Of a stretch of DNA of 64,000 nucleotides, positions 56,204 through 64,000 are shown one piece after another (position 1 is the stretch's first letter; every line of letters begins with the position of its first letter). This DNA comes from Streptomyces sp. SCSIO 30461 (GTDB lineage Bacteria; Actinomycetota; Actinomycetes; Streptomycetales; Streptomycetaceae): the NCBI RefSeq assembly GCF_037023745.1, contig NZ_CP146101.1, forward strand, positions 2,844,001 through 2,908,000. Direction: 5' to 3'. The notes under the pieces were generated by a model. The model had not been told where the DNA came from and did no database searches. It was given only the letters and a program-made list of their open reading frames with translations. A program made the position numbers and the translations under genes.

Positions 56204-57247
56204 CTACGGGTGGCGCACCTCCACCCGCCAGCGGGCGCCGGCGGTCTTGACCAGGTCTTTCAGCCGGGAAGTGACAGGTCCGTAGCAGACGTAGTGGGAG
56301 ATCTCGGTGGGATCGGTCAGGCTTCGGCGGGCCAGAACCCAGTGCCCGAAGCCGCCGTCCCAGACGGGCCCGATGGCGACGCGTGCCCAGTGGTAGAGCC
56401 GCTGGCCGTGGGCGCCGGCTCCGGCCGAGATCCGCTTCCACGCCTGTTTGGGCAGCGCGGCGATCAGCTCGTCCACACGGGCATCGCTACCGTCGGCGGT
56501 GGTGACGGTGTCGTTGACCTTGGTGGCCAGCACATATGCCACCCGGCGTTCCTCCAGCCACGTGCGGAAGTGTTCGACCTGCCCGTATGCCTCATCCGCG
56601 GTGACCCAGGCGAACGGTACCGCCGCGTCGATGGCGCGTTGCAGCATCCACTTGAGGTGCTCGATCTTCGTGGCGAACGGCACCTCGTCGGTGATCCCCG
56701 CCTTCCGGCAGCGGTCGCGGTCGTCCGTCCAGGACTTCGGGACATAGAGTTCCCGGTCGATCAGCGCCCGTCCCTTGGCGGAGGCGTAGGCCAGGAAGGT
56801 GCCGATCTGGCAGTTCTCGGTGCGGCCCGCGGTACCGGAATATTGCCGCTGGACACCGGCTGACCTGGTGCCCTTCTTCAGGAAGCCGGTGTCGTCCCCG
56901 ATGAGTACACCGTCCTTGGCGCCGATGCTCTCCACCACGAAGTCTCGGACATCATCGCGGACCGCGTCCTCGTCCCACTCGGAGTGGTTCAGCAGGCGCT
57001 GCACACCGTCCGGACGGAGCTGGCCGACCTGCTCCGCCAGCGTCCATCCGTTTTTCTTCTCCAAGGGCGCCAGCAGGCCCCTGAGATAGTCCAGAGCCCG
57101 ATCGCGCGGCTCCGACCTGCCAAAACGATGCCCGAACCGGGCATGCAACCCCGCTATCCCTTCGGACCACGACTCGATCTGCTCAACCGTCAGCGACTGA
57201 TCACACTGTCCGACCAACGAGCGACAACGCCTACCGTCACGCCACAT
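56204..57247 (-). pseudogene. IS701-family transposase truncated at the C-terminus
   Basis: Begins with EQIESWSEGIAGLHARFGHR and keeps LLAPLEKKNGWTLAEQVGQL, GVLIGDDTGFLKKGTRSAGV (Asp) and PFAWVTADEAYGQVEHFRTW (Asp), but ends at TAGARWRVEVRHP exactly where the catalytic Glu (WRVEECF) and the last ~90 residues should follow. The serine recombinase unit seems to have removed the end. The element's other end lies near 57258. Confidence 0.85.
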
Positions 57248-57258
57248 GCGGTTGCAGT

Positions 57259-57681
57259 ATTAACGAGCTATGCCGTTGGGTACGACGGCATCCTCGAACG
57301 AACCAGCCCCGGCAGCTACAAGCTCCCCAACCCCATCGATTTGACCTGCGGCGTTTCCGCTTAACTTCCGGGCATTGGCCCAGGGCGAACGCGTTCACCA
57401 CCGCCTGGCGGCGGCTGACCGACCGCTCAGCCGCCACCTGACCCACCAGCACCCACCAGCACCCACCCCAACGAGAACCGGAGAGGAGAGGACCGCACCA
57501 CCCCGGGAGACGTGGAACCCCAGCGCACCCCGCAGCGTCACGCGACGGCCCGCCCTCGAACGGCAGAGTGTCCGAGATCACGAGGAAACTTCACCGGAAG
57601 GAGCAGATTTTACTCCGGACAGCGATGCGCTGCGGGGTTTACGTTCACGTGCACTACCACGAGATCGAGAACGGAGCATCA
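57259..57681. other. Region upstream of the secreted-protein gene
   Basis: About 420 bases after the IS701 end. No gene is supported. The last ~100 bases should hold the promoter of the 57682 gene, but no clear promoter elements stand out. Confidence 0.35.
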
Positions 57682-58254
57682 GTGAAGAACCATTACCGTG
57701 CGGCGCTGGCTGGTCTGGCGGCGGTGGTGTTCGCCGGCACCGGGTCCGTCGCACACGCGGAGGGGCCCGCCCCGGTTCTGGTCAACGGCAACTTCGAGAA
57801 CGGCGATACGGGTTGGGCCGCCTGGGGCGGTGCGATAATCCGGCACGTGGGCGCCTACGGGGCCGGCGGCAGCAGCGGCGTGGCCGAGTTGGGCGGGCAC
57901 GGCGCCGACCAGGACGAGGTGCTGCAGCAGGTGTTCGTCCTGCCGGCCTACTGCTCCGGCCGGCTGAGTTTCCAGATGCGTTCCGACTTCTTGCCCTCGA
58001 ACGGGTTCCGGGAGCTTACGGTGCACGTGTCGGACTTCAGCGGGCAGAACCACCAGCTGCGGTACTACACGAACAAGGATAAGAGCCCGACGTATGTGGC
58101 CGAGGAAGCGTCCCTGCCTGAATCGATGCGCCGTCCCACTGCGCAGACGGTCACCCTCTCGTTCGTCGTCAACGACTGGGACGACAACACGGAACCGTTC
58201 CTGATCGACGACGTGCAGGTCCACTGCGCCGTTGTCATCAGGCCGCGGAAGTAG
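57682..58254 (+). CDS. Secreted protein with a carbohydrate-binding-like beta-sandwich
   Basis: 190 residues. GTG 57682 has GGAG 5 bases upstream and opens a clean Sec signal peptide: VKNHYRAALAGLAAVVFAGT, GSVAHA then EGPAPVL. The mature part starts LVNGNFENGDTGWAAWGGAI and continues VAELGGHGADQDEVLQQVFV to PFLIDDVQVHC, the pattern of jelly-roll carbohydrate-binding domains (NGxFEtGdxxGW opening, IDDV ending). Two cysteines (PAYCSGR, VHCAV) could form a disulfide. There is no catalytic domain; a role in surface glycan or host binding is inferred. Confidence 0.78.
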   Translation: MKNHYRAALAGLAAVVFAGTGSVAHAEGPAPVLVNGNFENGDTGWAAWGGAIIRHVGAYGAGGSSGVAELGGHGADQDEVLQQVFVLPAYCSGRLSFQMRSDFLPSNGFRELTVHVSDFSGQNHQLRYYTNKDKSPTYVAEEASLPESMRRPTAQTVTLSFVVNDWDDNTEPFLIDDVQVHCAVVIRPRK

Positions 58255-58778
58255 GCCCCGGAGAGCTGGGCGAGGCCGCGGGAGGCGCCGCCGTCGGCGC
58301 TCTGAGCCGCCGCCTCGGCCGACGCGCATCCAGCCCTGCGAGCACCGTCCACACCGTTGCGCGTACTGCCGCCGGATGATAGGGCGTCACATCCTCGCAG
58401 TGAGCGGCATCCACCTGGCATAGCCGGTGGCCGGCTCGGCTGGCGGCGACCCGCTGCTCCTGCTGCCGGCGCTTGGCGAGAGCGGACGACTGGGCTGTCA
58501 TGTGGGACGCACCGGCGCAGGACCGTCCAGTGTACGCCCTGGACCTTGCGGGGCCATGGCCTCAGCTCGCGGACCGGCACGTACTCGCTGGAGCTGATGT
58601 GCGACCCCGCGAAACACGGCTCGACCCGCGAGCGCCGCCGGGACGGCGTACGGATCTGTGCGTCTCGACGGCCCTCGGAACGCTCGCCCTGGTCGCTTAC
58701 GTCGAGACCGACTGACTTCCCGAAGGCGCCGCACAGTCACCCGTGGCAGCACACCCGGCAGCGAGGAGCAGGCATCCA
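58255..58778. other. Intergenic region without a supported gene
   Basis: About 520 bases. Several frames are open because of high GC, but none has a ribosome site with recognisable protein features. Confidence 0.4.
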
Positions 58779-59354
58779 ATGGCACATGTCACGAGGCAGG
58801 ACGACCTGTTCGCACCCTATCGGTCGGGCGACTTCGCCACTGCGCGGCGCCGTGTCCGGCAAGCCGCCTTCGAGTATTGCGCTGCACCAGCCTACGAGGC
58901 ATACGAACCGCTGCGTCACACCCTGATCGATCTGTCGAATGCTTCCCTTGTTCTGTCTGGCTCGGCCGAGGGCAGCGCAGCGGCCGAGGCCTTCGTCGAC
59001 GGGGTAGTGCTGCGCAAACTGCTGGTCGGCGCAAAGGAATCGGGTGCACCTCCGCGCAACAGTATTGGTCACCTGGAGACCTTCCGCCACGGGATCTGGG
59101 GGCTGGACGTACTGGCTTCCTGCGCCATGCGGCTCGATCCCGGACACGACCACGGCTGGCTGGTCGCTTCCATCCGCAAGATGCTCGCCGCGTATCATCG
59201 CTGGGACGAGTGGGGCAACGGCACCGATCTGTCCGGCAGCGTGGCAGCACTGGAGATCTTCGCCAGCCGGCTTGCCGAGGTGGGCGATACGGCTGCTGCT
59301 CGAACCGCGGCGAAAGTGGTCGTCCAACTGCGGTGCCGCCTGGTCCACTCCTGA
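58779..59354 (+). CDS. Hypothetical helical protein
   Basis: 191 residues from ATG 58779, with GAGGAG about 10 bases upstream. The text reads as a soluble helical protein: YRSGDFATARRRVRQAAFEY, EAYEPLRHTLIDLSNASLVL, HLETFRHGIWGLDVLASCAM, GSVAALEIFASRLAEVGDTA. There is no signal peptide or known motif. It is convergent with the MocR regulator (38 bases apart). I do not recognise its family. Confidence 0.65.
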   Translation: MAHVTRQDDLFAPYRSGDFATARRRVRQAAFEYCAAPAYEAYEPLRHTLIDLSNASLVLSGSAEGSAAAEAFVDGVVLRKLLVGAKESGAPPRNSIGHLETFRHGIWGLDVLASCAMRLDPGHDHGWLVASIRKMLAAYHRWDEWGNGTDLSGSVAALEIFASRLAEVGDTAAARTAAKVVVQLRCRLVHS

Positions 59355-59392
59355 TCCGGGTATCGTGCGGCGCTCACCACATATGCCCTGCT

Positions 59393-60736
59393 TCAGCAGG
59401 CGTCGTCGAGAACGGCGGCGATCTGATCAAGTACGTGGTGGGGCGGCGTGTAGGGCACACGCAGATAGTGGACGAGGGTACCGTCGGCCGCGAAGCGTGG
59501 ACCTGCCGCGAGTGCGACCCCGTTCCGGCCGGCTCGTTCCACGATCGTGTCGGCGAGGGCGGTGGTCAGCCGAAGCCACAGGGCGAGCCCGCCGGGCGGG
59601 AGGGCGAAATGCCAACGGCCCCTGCCGGCGGTGACAAGCAGGTGACCAAGGTGGTCGCGCTGCTGACGCAACTCATGCCTGCGCCGGTCAAGCACCGGTT
59701 CCAGATCGCCGAGCAGCTCGGCAGCGACGAGCTGCTGCATAGGGGGCGGGGACAGCGGTCCGGCCAGAGGATGCTCTTGCAGATTCCTGATGAGTGAGGC
59801 GGAGGCTCGGATCCAGCCGATGCGCAGTCCGCCCCAGATGGACTTGCTGGTTGAACCGATCAGCAGCGCTCCCTGCATACGGGGGGCGGGAACAGGTCGG
59901 TCACTGAGGTCGAGGTCGCGCATGGTCTCGTCCACCACGAGAGTCACTTGATGCTCGGTCGCCAGTCGGCTCACGGTCCGGCGGACGTCCGGAGACATCA
60001 GCGCTCCGGTCGGATTGTGGAAGTCCGGTACCAAGTACGCGAGGTTCCCGCGCGCGGCAGCGAAGGCGTCCTGCAATTGGTCCAGGTCCCAGCCTGTTGT
60101 GGTGACCCGGCAGCCGATCAGATTCGTTCCAGGTACTCTCAGCACCCGAAGCGCATCGAAATACGTCGGGGTCTCCACCACTGCCACGCGAGGCCGGAAA
60201 TGCGCTGCGAGGAGAGTCAGTGCGGCTCGGGCGCCGTTGGTGATAAGGATCTGCTCAGGTCGTGTCGCGGTCCCCTCACGGCTGTATCTGGCAGCGATCA
60301 CGTTGCGTAGTTCCGCGATGCCCGGTCCGGGTTCGCCGTGCTCGGCCAGTAGGGGTCCTGCCCGCTCGACGGCTCGCTTGGTCGCATCCAGGTAGAGCTC
60401 CTGGGGCGCAGCGGGAACGGCACGGCGTAGGTCGATCAGATCCCCGGCCTCGCCCGTTGCCGAGAGAGGGGCAAAGCGTTGCGTGGCGACGGCGGGGAGC
60501 TGCAAGGTGCTGGCGCTGCCGTGCCGGGTGCGGACCCATCCCGCATCGCGCAGCCGGTCCAGGGCGGCCGTCACCGTCCCACGGCTCACGCCCAGAGCCG
60601 CAGCCAAACGGCGCTCAGCGGGCAGCTCGCTCCCGGCACGGATACGGCCATCGAGCAGCGCCGCCCGTACCGCATCAGCCAGTGCTGTGCTGAGCGGCGC
60701 CTTGGCATTCCGCCATGGGCCCAAGGCCTGAACCAA
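59393..60736 (-). CDS. MocR-type regulator (GntR HTH fused to aminotransferase fold)
   Basis: 447 residues from TTG 60736, chosen because AGGAGG lies 7 bases upstream; the frame is open to 60775 but that would place the operator in the coding region. The winged helix is STALADAVRAALLDGRIRAG with RRLAAALGVSRGTVTAALDR. The PLP domain shows PGPGIAELRNVIAARYSREG, VVETPTYFDALRVLR, YLVPDFHNPTGALMSPDVRR and the PLP-binding lysine in LLIGSTSKSIWGGLRIGWIR. Such regulators sense PLP or amines and control vitamin B6 or amine genes. It is divergent from a PLP decarboxylase, its likely target. Confidence 0.88.
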   Translation of the reverse strand: MVQALGPWRNAKAPLSTALADAVRAALLDGRIRAGSELPAERRLAAALGVSRGTVTAALDRLRDAGWVRTRHGSASTLQLPAVATQRFAPLSATGEAGDLIDLRRAVPAAPQELYLDATKRAVERAGPLLAEHGEPGPGIAELRNVIAARYSREGTATRPEQILITNGARAALTLLAAHFRPRVAVVETPTYFDALRVLRVPGTNLIGCRVTTTGWDLDQLQDAFAAARGNLAYLVPDFHNPTGALMSPDVRRTVSRLATEHQVTLVVDETMRDLDLSDRPVPAPRMQGALLIGSTSKSIWGGLRIGWIRASASLIRNLQEHPLAGPLSPPPMQQLVAAELLGDLEPVLDRRRHELRQQRDHLGHLLVTAGRGRWHFALPPGGLALWLRLTTALADTIVERAGRNGVALAAGPRFAADGTLVHYLRVPYTPPHHVLDQIAAVLDDAC

Positions 60737-60755
60737 CTGATCGCCTCCTATTCGC

Positions 60756-60785
60756 ACTGGTCCAGTTTTCCACAATTGGACCAGT
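60756..60785. promoter_or_regulatory. MocR-type operator between regulator and decarboxylase
   Basis: ACTGGTCCA (60756-60764) and TGGACCAGT (60777-60785) form a perfect 9-bp inverted repeat with a 12-base spacer, midway between the two divergent starts (60736 and 60840). The same TGGACCA half-site recurs at 63698-63742. Confidence 0.75.
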
Positions 60786-60839
60786 CATCGGAGCAGTGGG
60801 CTCCATACAGTCGTGACCACACGACGAAGGAGGCATACC

Positions 60840-62228
60840 GTGCACCCACGCCTTGCCGCCGACCGCGACGGACTGCCGCTCCTGTTGGAGACTGTTCGTC
60901 AACACGCCGTCGGCCTGCTCAAGGAAATCTCGGACCGAGAGGTCGTTCCTGCAGCGCCGCTGCCGGATCCGGCCCCTCTGTCCGCACAGGGAGTAGGACT
61001 GCAGACAGCGATGGACGAGTTTGCCACCCGTTGGGAGTCGGCCCTCTCGGCAAGCGCCGGACCGCGCTATCTGGGATTCGTCACCGGCGGCGTGACGCCA
61101 GCCGCACTGGCCGGAGACTGGCTGACCGCGACCTGGGACCAGAACGCGATGTCCTCCCTGGACGGGGCCGGACAGCACTTGGAGCGAGAGACGATCGGCT
61201 GGCTGCGGACCCTGTTCGGCCTGTTCGAAGACCACCACGGGACCTTTGTCAGCGGCGCCACCATGTCCAACACCGTCGGCCTCGCCATCGCCCGCGAATG
61301 GCTCGGAGAACAGCAGGGCGTTTCACCGGCTGAGCATGGTGCGGGTGCGCTCGGACCCGTACGGGTGCTGTCAGGGGCCGCGCACTCCAGCGTGGCCAAG
61401 GGGTTGTCGATGCTCGGTCTGGGACGCCAGTCCCTCGTACGTGTGCCTACCCGCCCCGGGCGGGAAGCGGTCGACCTAGCGGCCCTAGAGCACGCTCTCG
61501 CCGAAGGCGAGAGTGACGGGCCATGCATCGTGGTCGCCAACGCAGGTACAGTCAACACTGCCGACTTCGACGACCTGCGCGCCATCGTCGCGCTGCGCGA
61601 GCGCTACTCGTTCTGGCTGCACGTGGACGCGGCCTTCGGCGCCTTTGCCGCCCTGTCCCCCGAACACACCCACTTGGTGGACGGCCTCGGCCTCGCCGAC
61701 TCGATCTGCATCGACCTGCACAAGTGGCTGAACGTTCCCTATGACAGCGCCGTGCAGTTCACCCGCCGCCCCGACCTGCAGACACGCGTCTTCCAGAACG
61801 CGGCGGCCTACCTCGGCCCGCTCGGGTACACCCCCGACGTGGCCCACCTCACCCCGGAAAACTCCCGCCGCCTGCGCGCTCTCGCGGCATGGTTCACCCT
61901 GCGGGCCTACGGCCGGGACGGGCACCGCGAGATCACCGAAAGGTGCGTCGACTGCGCCCGTGTGTTGGGCGACGCCGTCGAGAGCGCACCCGGCCTGCGG
62001 CTCCTCGCACCGGTCCGTCTCAATGTCGTCTGCTTCACCCTGGCCTACAACCCCACCACCGAACGGCTCGCCGCACTCGCCGAACAGCTAGCCGCCGATG
62101 CCTTCCTCACCCCCACCACCCTCGACGGTGTGCCCGCGCTGCGGGCGGCCTTCAGTAACTGGCGGACCACCGAAGCCGACGCCCGGCGAGTGGCCGCGGC
62201 GTTGCACGCCGCACTGCCCGCGTTGTGA
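60840..62228 (+). CDS. PLP-dependent group II amino-acid decarboxylase
   Basis: 462 residues from GTG 60840, with AAGGAGG (60827-60833) 6 bases upstream. Family features in order: AGPRYLGFVTGGVTPAALAG, DQNAMSSLDGAGQHLERETI, TFVSGATMSNTVGLAIAREW, VRVLSGAAHSSVAKGLSMLG, FWLHVDAAFGAFAAL (PLP-pyridine Asp) and the PLP-lysine in CIDLHKWLNVPYDSAVQFTR. It resembles aromatic/DOPA- or diaminobutyrate-type decarboxylases, which release CO2 from amino acids to form amines; the substrate is unknown. Divergence from a MocR regulator and the shared operator suggest it responds to an amine or PLP signal. Confidence 0.9.
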   Translation: MHPRLAADRDGLPLLLETVRQHAVGLLKEISDREVVPAAPLPDPAPLSAQGVGLQTAMDEFATRWESALSASAGPRYLGFVTGGVTPAALAGDWLTATWDQNAMSSLDGAGQHLERETIGWLRTLFGLFEDHHGTFVSGATMSNTVGLAIAREWLGEQQGVSPAEHGAGALGPVRVLSGAAHSSVAKGLSMLGLGRQSLVRVPTRPGREAVDLAALEHALAEGESDGPCIVVANAGTVNTADFDDLRAIVALRERYSFWLHVDAAFGAFAALSPEHTHLVDGLGLADSICIDLHKWLNVPYDSAVQFTRRPDLQTRVFQNAAAYLGPLGYTPDVAHLTPENSRRLRALAAWFTLRAYGRDGHREITERCVDCARVLGDAVESAPGLRLLAPVRLNVVCFTLAYNPTTERLAALAEQLAADAFLTPTTLDGVPALRAAFSNWRTTEADARRVAAALHAALPAL

Positions 62229-62320
62229 GACAGTTCCCACCCCAGCCCGACGCTCTCCGCCAAACGCTGCGGGTACTGGGAAGGACGTGAAGTTCGCCCC
62301 TGATCGTGGACATCAGGTGG

Positions 62321-62463
62321 TTACGCTCCGGGGGCGAGGTCCTGTGTCGCCGGTGCCCTGGTTTCGAGTGGGGTGACGTACCCGTAGACGGGGTGTTTGT
62401 GCAGGCGGGTGTGGTTGTACTCGTCAGAGAGCCGACGGACGAACTGTGCCGCGAGCCGTCCAC
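62321..62463 (-). pseudogene. Integrase-type (rve) transposase C-terminal remnant
   Basis: The minus strand reads AQFVRRLSDEYNHTRLHKHP, then VYGYVTPLETRAPATQDLAP and stops at 62321. The YNxTRLHxxxxYxTP pattern is the C-terminal end of IS3/IS481-like transposases. The rest of the gene is missing. Confidence 0.55.
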
Positions 62464-62638
62464 GGCAGATCAATCTCATCGATGTCCGCCGTACCGGTGG
62501 TCCCGAGGCTGGCGTGGTCGTCTGCAGAGGTCAACCAGTGTCTGACCGGAGGTGCTGGTCGATAGCGGATTCAGAAGCAGCGCGGGGCGGTCTCGCCCCG
62601 GTTTGTCGAGACGATCGAGGCAGTTGAGGTGACGTCAT

Positions 62639-63118
62639 ATGTCCGACGAGAGCGTGATCGAAGCTGCCGTAGCCCGGCTGCGGGCCTCCGGAGGTGATGA
62701 AGACGCCGAACCTCATCCGCGGGCCGGTGAGCTCGTGCTCCCCGACGGGCGGACTGCACCTGAGTGCATCCGCGCCTGGGCGGCCTTCGACAACTTCTAT
62801 TCGTTGAACGGCGGCCGCAGTACCTTGCCCATCGCCGATCGCGAGGGCGTCCTCGTCGTGCAGCCGATCAACCGGGTGCTGCGACAGGTGTGCCTTGAGC
62901 CGATTGAGGACGAGATCGACGAGGAGACCACGGAGTACCTCAAGGACCTGATCGAGGGCCTGTCCGCAGACCTTGAGGGCTACGGGGCCGTTCTGGCGAA
63001 CGAGTACCCAGACCCGATCCTGTGGATCCCGGCTGCTGGCGAGGTGAGCATCCTGTGGTACGAGCACGACGCGCTCGACCAGCGAGTTTCATTTCTCGAC
63101 ATGCTCGCCGGGCTGTGA
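62639..63118 (+). CDS. Hypothetical acidic protein
   Basis: 159 residues from ATG 62639, with GAGG about 9 bases upstream. It is strongly acidic and soluble: VIEAAVARLRASGGDEDAEP, AFDNFYSLNGGRSTLPIADR, EPIEDEIDEETTEYLKDLIE and a C-terminal part YPDPILWIPAAGEVSILWYE. An acidic single-domain protein of this size could be an immunity or SUKH-like protein, but no toxin partner is visible. I do not recognise its family. Confidence 0.68.
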   Translation: MSDESVIEAAVARLRASGGDEDAEPHPRAGELVLPDGRTAPECIRAWAAFDNFYSLNGGRSTLPIADREGVLVVQPINRVLRQVCLEPIEDEIDEETTEYLKDLIEGLSADLEGYGAVLANEYPDPILWIPAAGEVSILWYEHDALDQRVSFLDMLAGL

Positions 63119-63161
63119 GCAGCGGCCTGCCGGTCCAGGAGGGAAAGGAGAGGGAATCCCC

Positions 63162-63767
63162 TTGAGCTGTCTGCACTTTGACGATGAGCGGCACCGGCAG
63201 CGGACACTCGTCGGCTGCGAGTGCATTGACGAGTGCTGCCTGTGGCCGGAGAAGGAGGCCCTGGAGCTGAACCGCCGGCAGGCTCCGAGGGTCGGCGATC
63301 ACCGGCGCGTCGCCCAGCCCGGAAGTGCGCAGAACGGCCGGATCGGCCAAGTCGTGAGCCGCTTCATGATGTGGGCCGAGGACGCGGAGGAAGTGGGCGC
63401 CGAGGAGGGGGTGTGGGTGACGCTGTCGATCCCGGGCGAAGACCTCCGGGGTGGGAACAGGCGGCGCAGGAAGGTGCCGCGTCCGCTGGAGTGGTTCGGC
63501 CCGATCGGCTCGACGACGCAGGCCGGCCCCGTCGCCCCGTTATGTTTCGAGTCATGCCGGATCACGAGCGCCGAGCCTGGCAGCAACCCATCCCGGGCCG
63601 CAGAAGAACTCTCACAGTTATGTTTTCTGCGGCTCCGCAATGGGGCTGCTGGCCTCCGGGCCCGGCATGACTTCGATATGCAGGTCGAACCCCGAACTGG
63701 ACCAGTCTTTCGTCATGTGATTGGACCATACCGCTGGTCCAGTGCCTTGCTATGGTCGCCAACATAG
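63162..63767 (+). CDS. Possible hypothetical protein, TTG start
   Basis: TTG 63162 follows GGAGAGGG by about 7 bases, a strong ribosome site. The first ~125 residues have protein character: CLHFDDERHRQRTLVGCECI, DECCLWPEKEALELNRRQAP and VVSRFMMWAEDAEEVGAEEG, with a CxC...CC cluster. The rest of the frame, past about 63540, is less convincing and runs over the operator-like half-sites, so the true stop or frame is in doubt. It could form an operon with the 62639 gene. Confidence 0.35.
   Translation: MSCLHFDDERHRQRTLVGCECIDECCLWPEKEALELNRRQAPRVGDHRRVAQPGSAQNGRIGQVVSRFMMWAEDAEEVGAEEGVWVTLSIPGEDLRGGNRRRRKVPRPLEWFGPIGSTTQAGPVAPLCFESCRITSAEPGSNPSRAAEELSQLCFLRLRNGAAGLRARHDFDMQVEPRTGPVFRHVIGPYRWSSALLWSPT
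63698..63742. promoter_or_regulatory. Cluster of MocR-like half-sites near the window end
   Basis: TGGACCAGT (63698-63706), TGGACCA (63722-63728) and CTGGTCCAG (63734-63742) repeat the half-sites found at 60756-60785. They lie about 185 bases before the regulator gene that starts at 63926 and may place it, or another gene, under the same MocR protein. Confidence 0.5.
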
Positions 63768-63925
63768 AGGCTCCTCGGTACTCTCCGCCGGCCGACGCCC
63801 GAGGCGCGCCGCGGCCCGGACCCCGCGACCGGGTGACCTCAGTCCTGCGACCCGGCCCTGCGCCGCCCGGGCACCATCCGGTCCTGCCGTGCGCGCCTCT
63901 CCGAACGGCGAAAGGTAATGCCACC

Positions 63926-64000
63926 ATGGGGATGCCTGTGTCTCCTGCCCTGTCCTGGACACGACCCCTGATCGGACGATCGTCGGAAGTACAGGCTTTC
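63926..64000 (+). CDS. Start of a probable ATPase-type regulator, cut by the window end
   Basis: ATG 63926 (GAAAGG about 10 bases upstream) opens MGMPVSPALSWTRPLIGRSS and EVQAF. The PLIGRSSEVQAF pattern resembles the start of AAA/STAND-type ATPase regulators (LVGRxxEL), such as large LuxR-family activators. Only 25 codons are in the window, so this is tentative. Confidence 0.4.
   Translation, partial: MGMPVSPALSWTRPLIGRSSEVQAF

Noticed and set aside
58473..58715. Possible small gene
   Set aside because: The frame lacks a ribosome site and any recognisable pattern, and competing frames are equally open.

Overview
High GC, many GTG/TTG starts, AGGAGG-type ribosome sites, and the families present (MocR regulators, WYL regulators, Clp_N proteins, IS701/ISAs1/IS1182 elements, actinobacterial Tn3 elements) point to Streptomyces or a close actinomycete. 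The density of transposons, truncated genes and broken recombinases is typical of the arm of a linear chromosome or of a large linear plasmid. No replication, ribosomal or telomere gene was seen.

Layout. 1-10 kb: decayed gene remnants (UdgX-like, methyltransferase, Tn3, integrases) mixed with intact genes: a lipoprotein, a glycine-rich RTX secreted protein, a dienelactone-hydrolase-like protein, an epoxide hydrolase divergent from a WYL regulator with a palindromic operator between them, and a YdeI-type protein. 10.27-25.29 kb: a nested transposon. An outer Tn3-family element with perfect 46-bp terminal repeats carries an HTH/Clp_N operon. Its recombinase gene is split by an inner 6.1-kb Tn3 (ATGAA target duplication) that carries an Rnl2-type RNA ligase and a coupled unknown gene. 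The outer transposase gene is split by an IS3 that is itself split by an IS1182. 25.3-28.4 kb: a three-gene operon, integrase-XRE-integrase-like. 28.8-32.5 kb: two non-autonomous elements, an FkbM methyltransferase, IS remnants and a complete IS66.

33.5-46.8 kb is the most interesting part, a probable defence island. It holds a zinc-ribbon/coiled-coil protein, a GNAT-PIN-PUA-like multidomain protein coupled to an ASCH protein, a zinc-ribbon protein with a HEPN-like RxxxxH motif, and a full three-gene pPIWI-RE operon (REase, large SF2 helicase, PIWI/Argonaute-related protein).

47-57.3 kb: IS701 elements (one split by IS3), ISAs1, and a frameshifted large serine recombinase. 57.7-64 kb: a secreted protein, a MocR regulator divergent from a PLP-dependent decarboxylase with a shared operator, small unknown genes, and the first codons of a probable ATPase-type regulator preceded by the same operator half-sites.

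Family assignments come from reading motifs in the translations; no database search was run.
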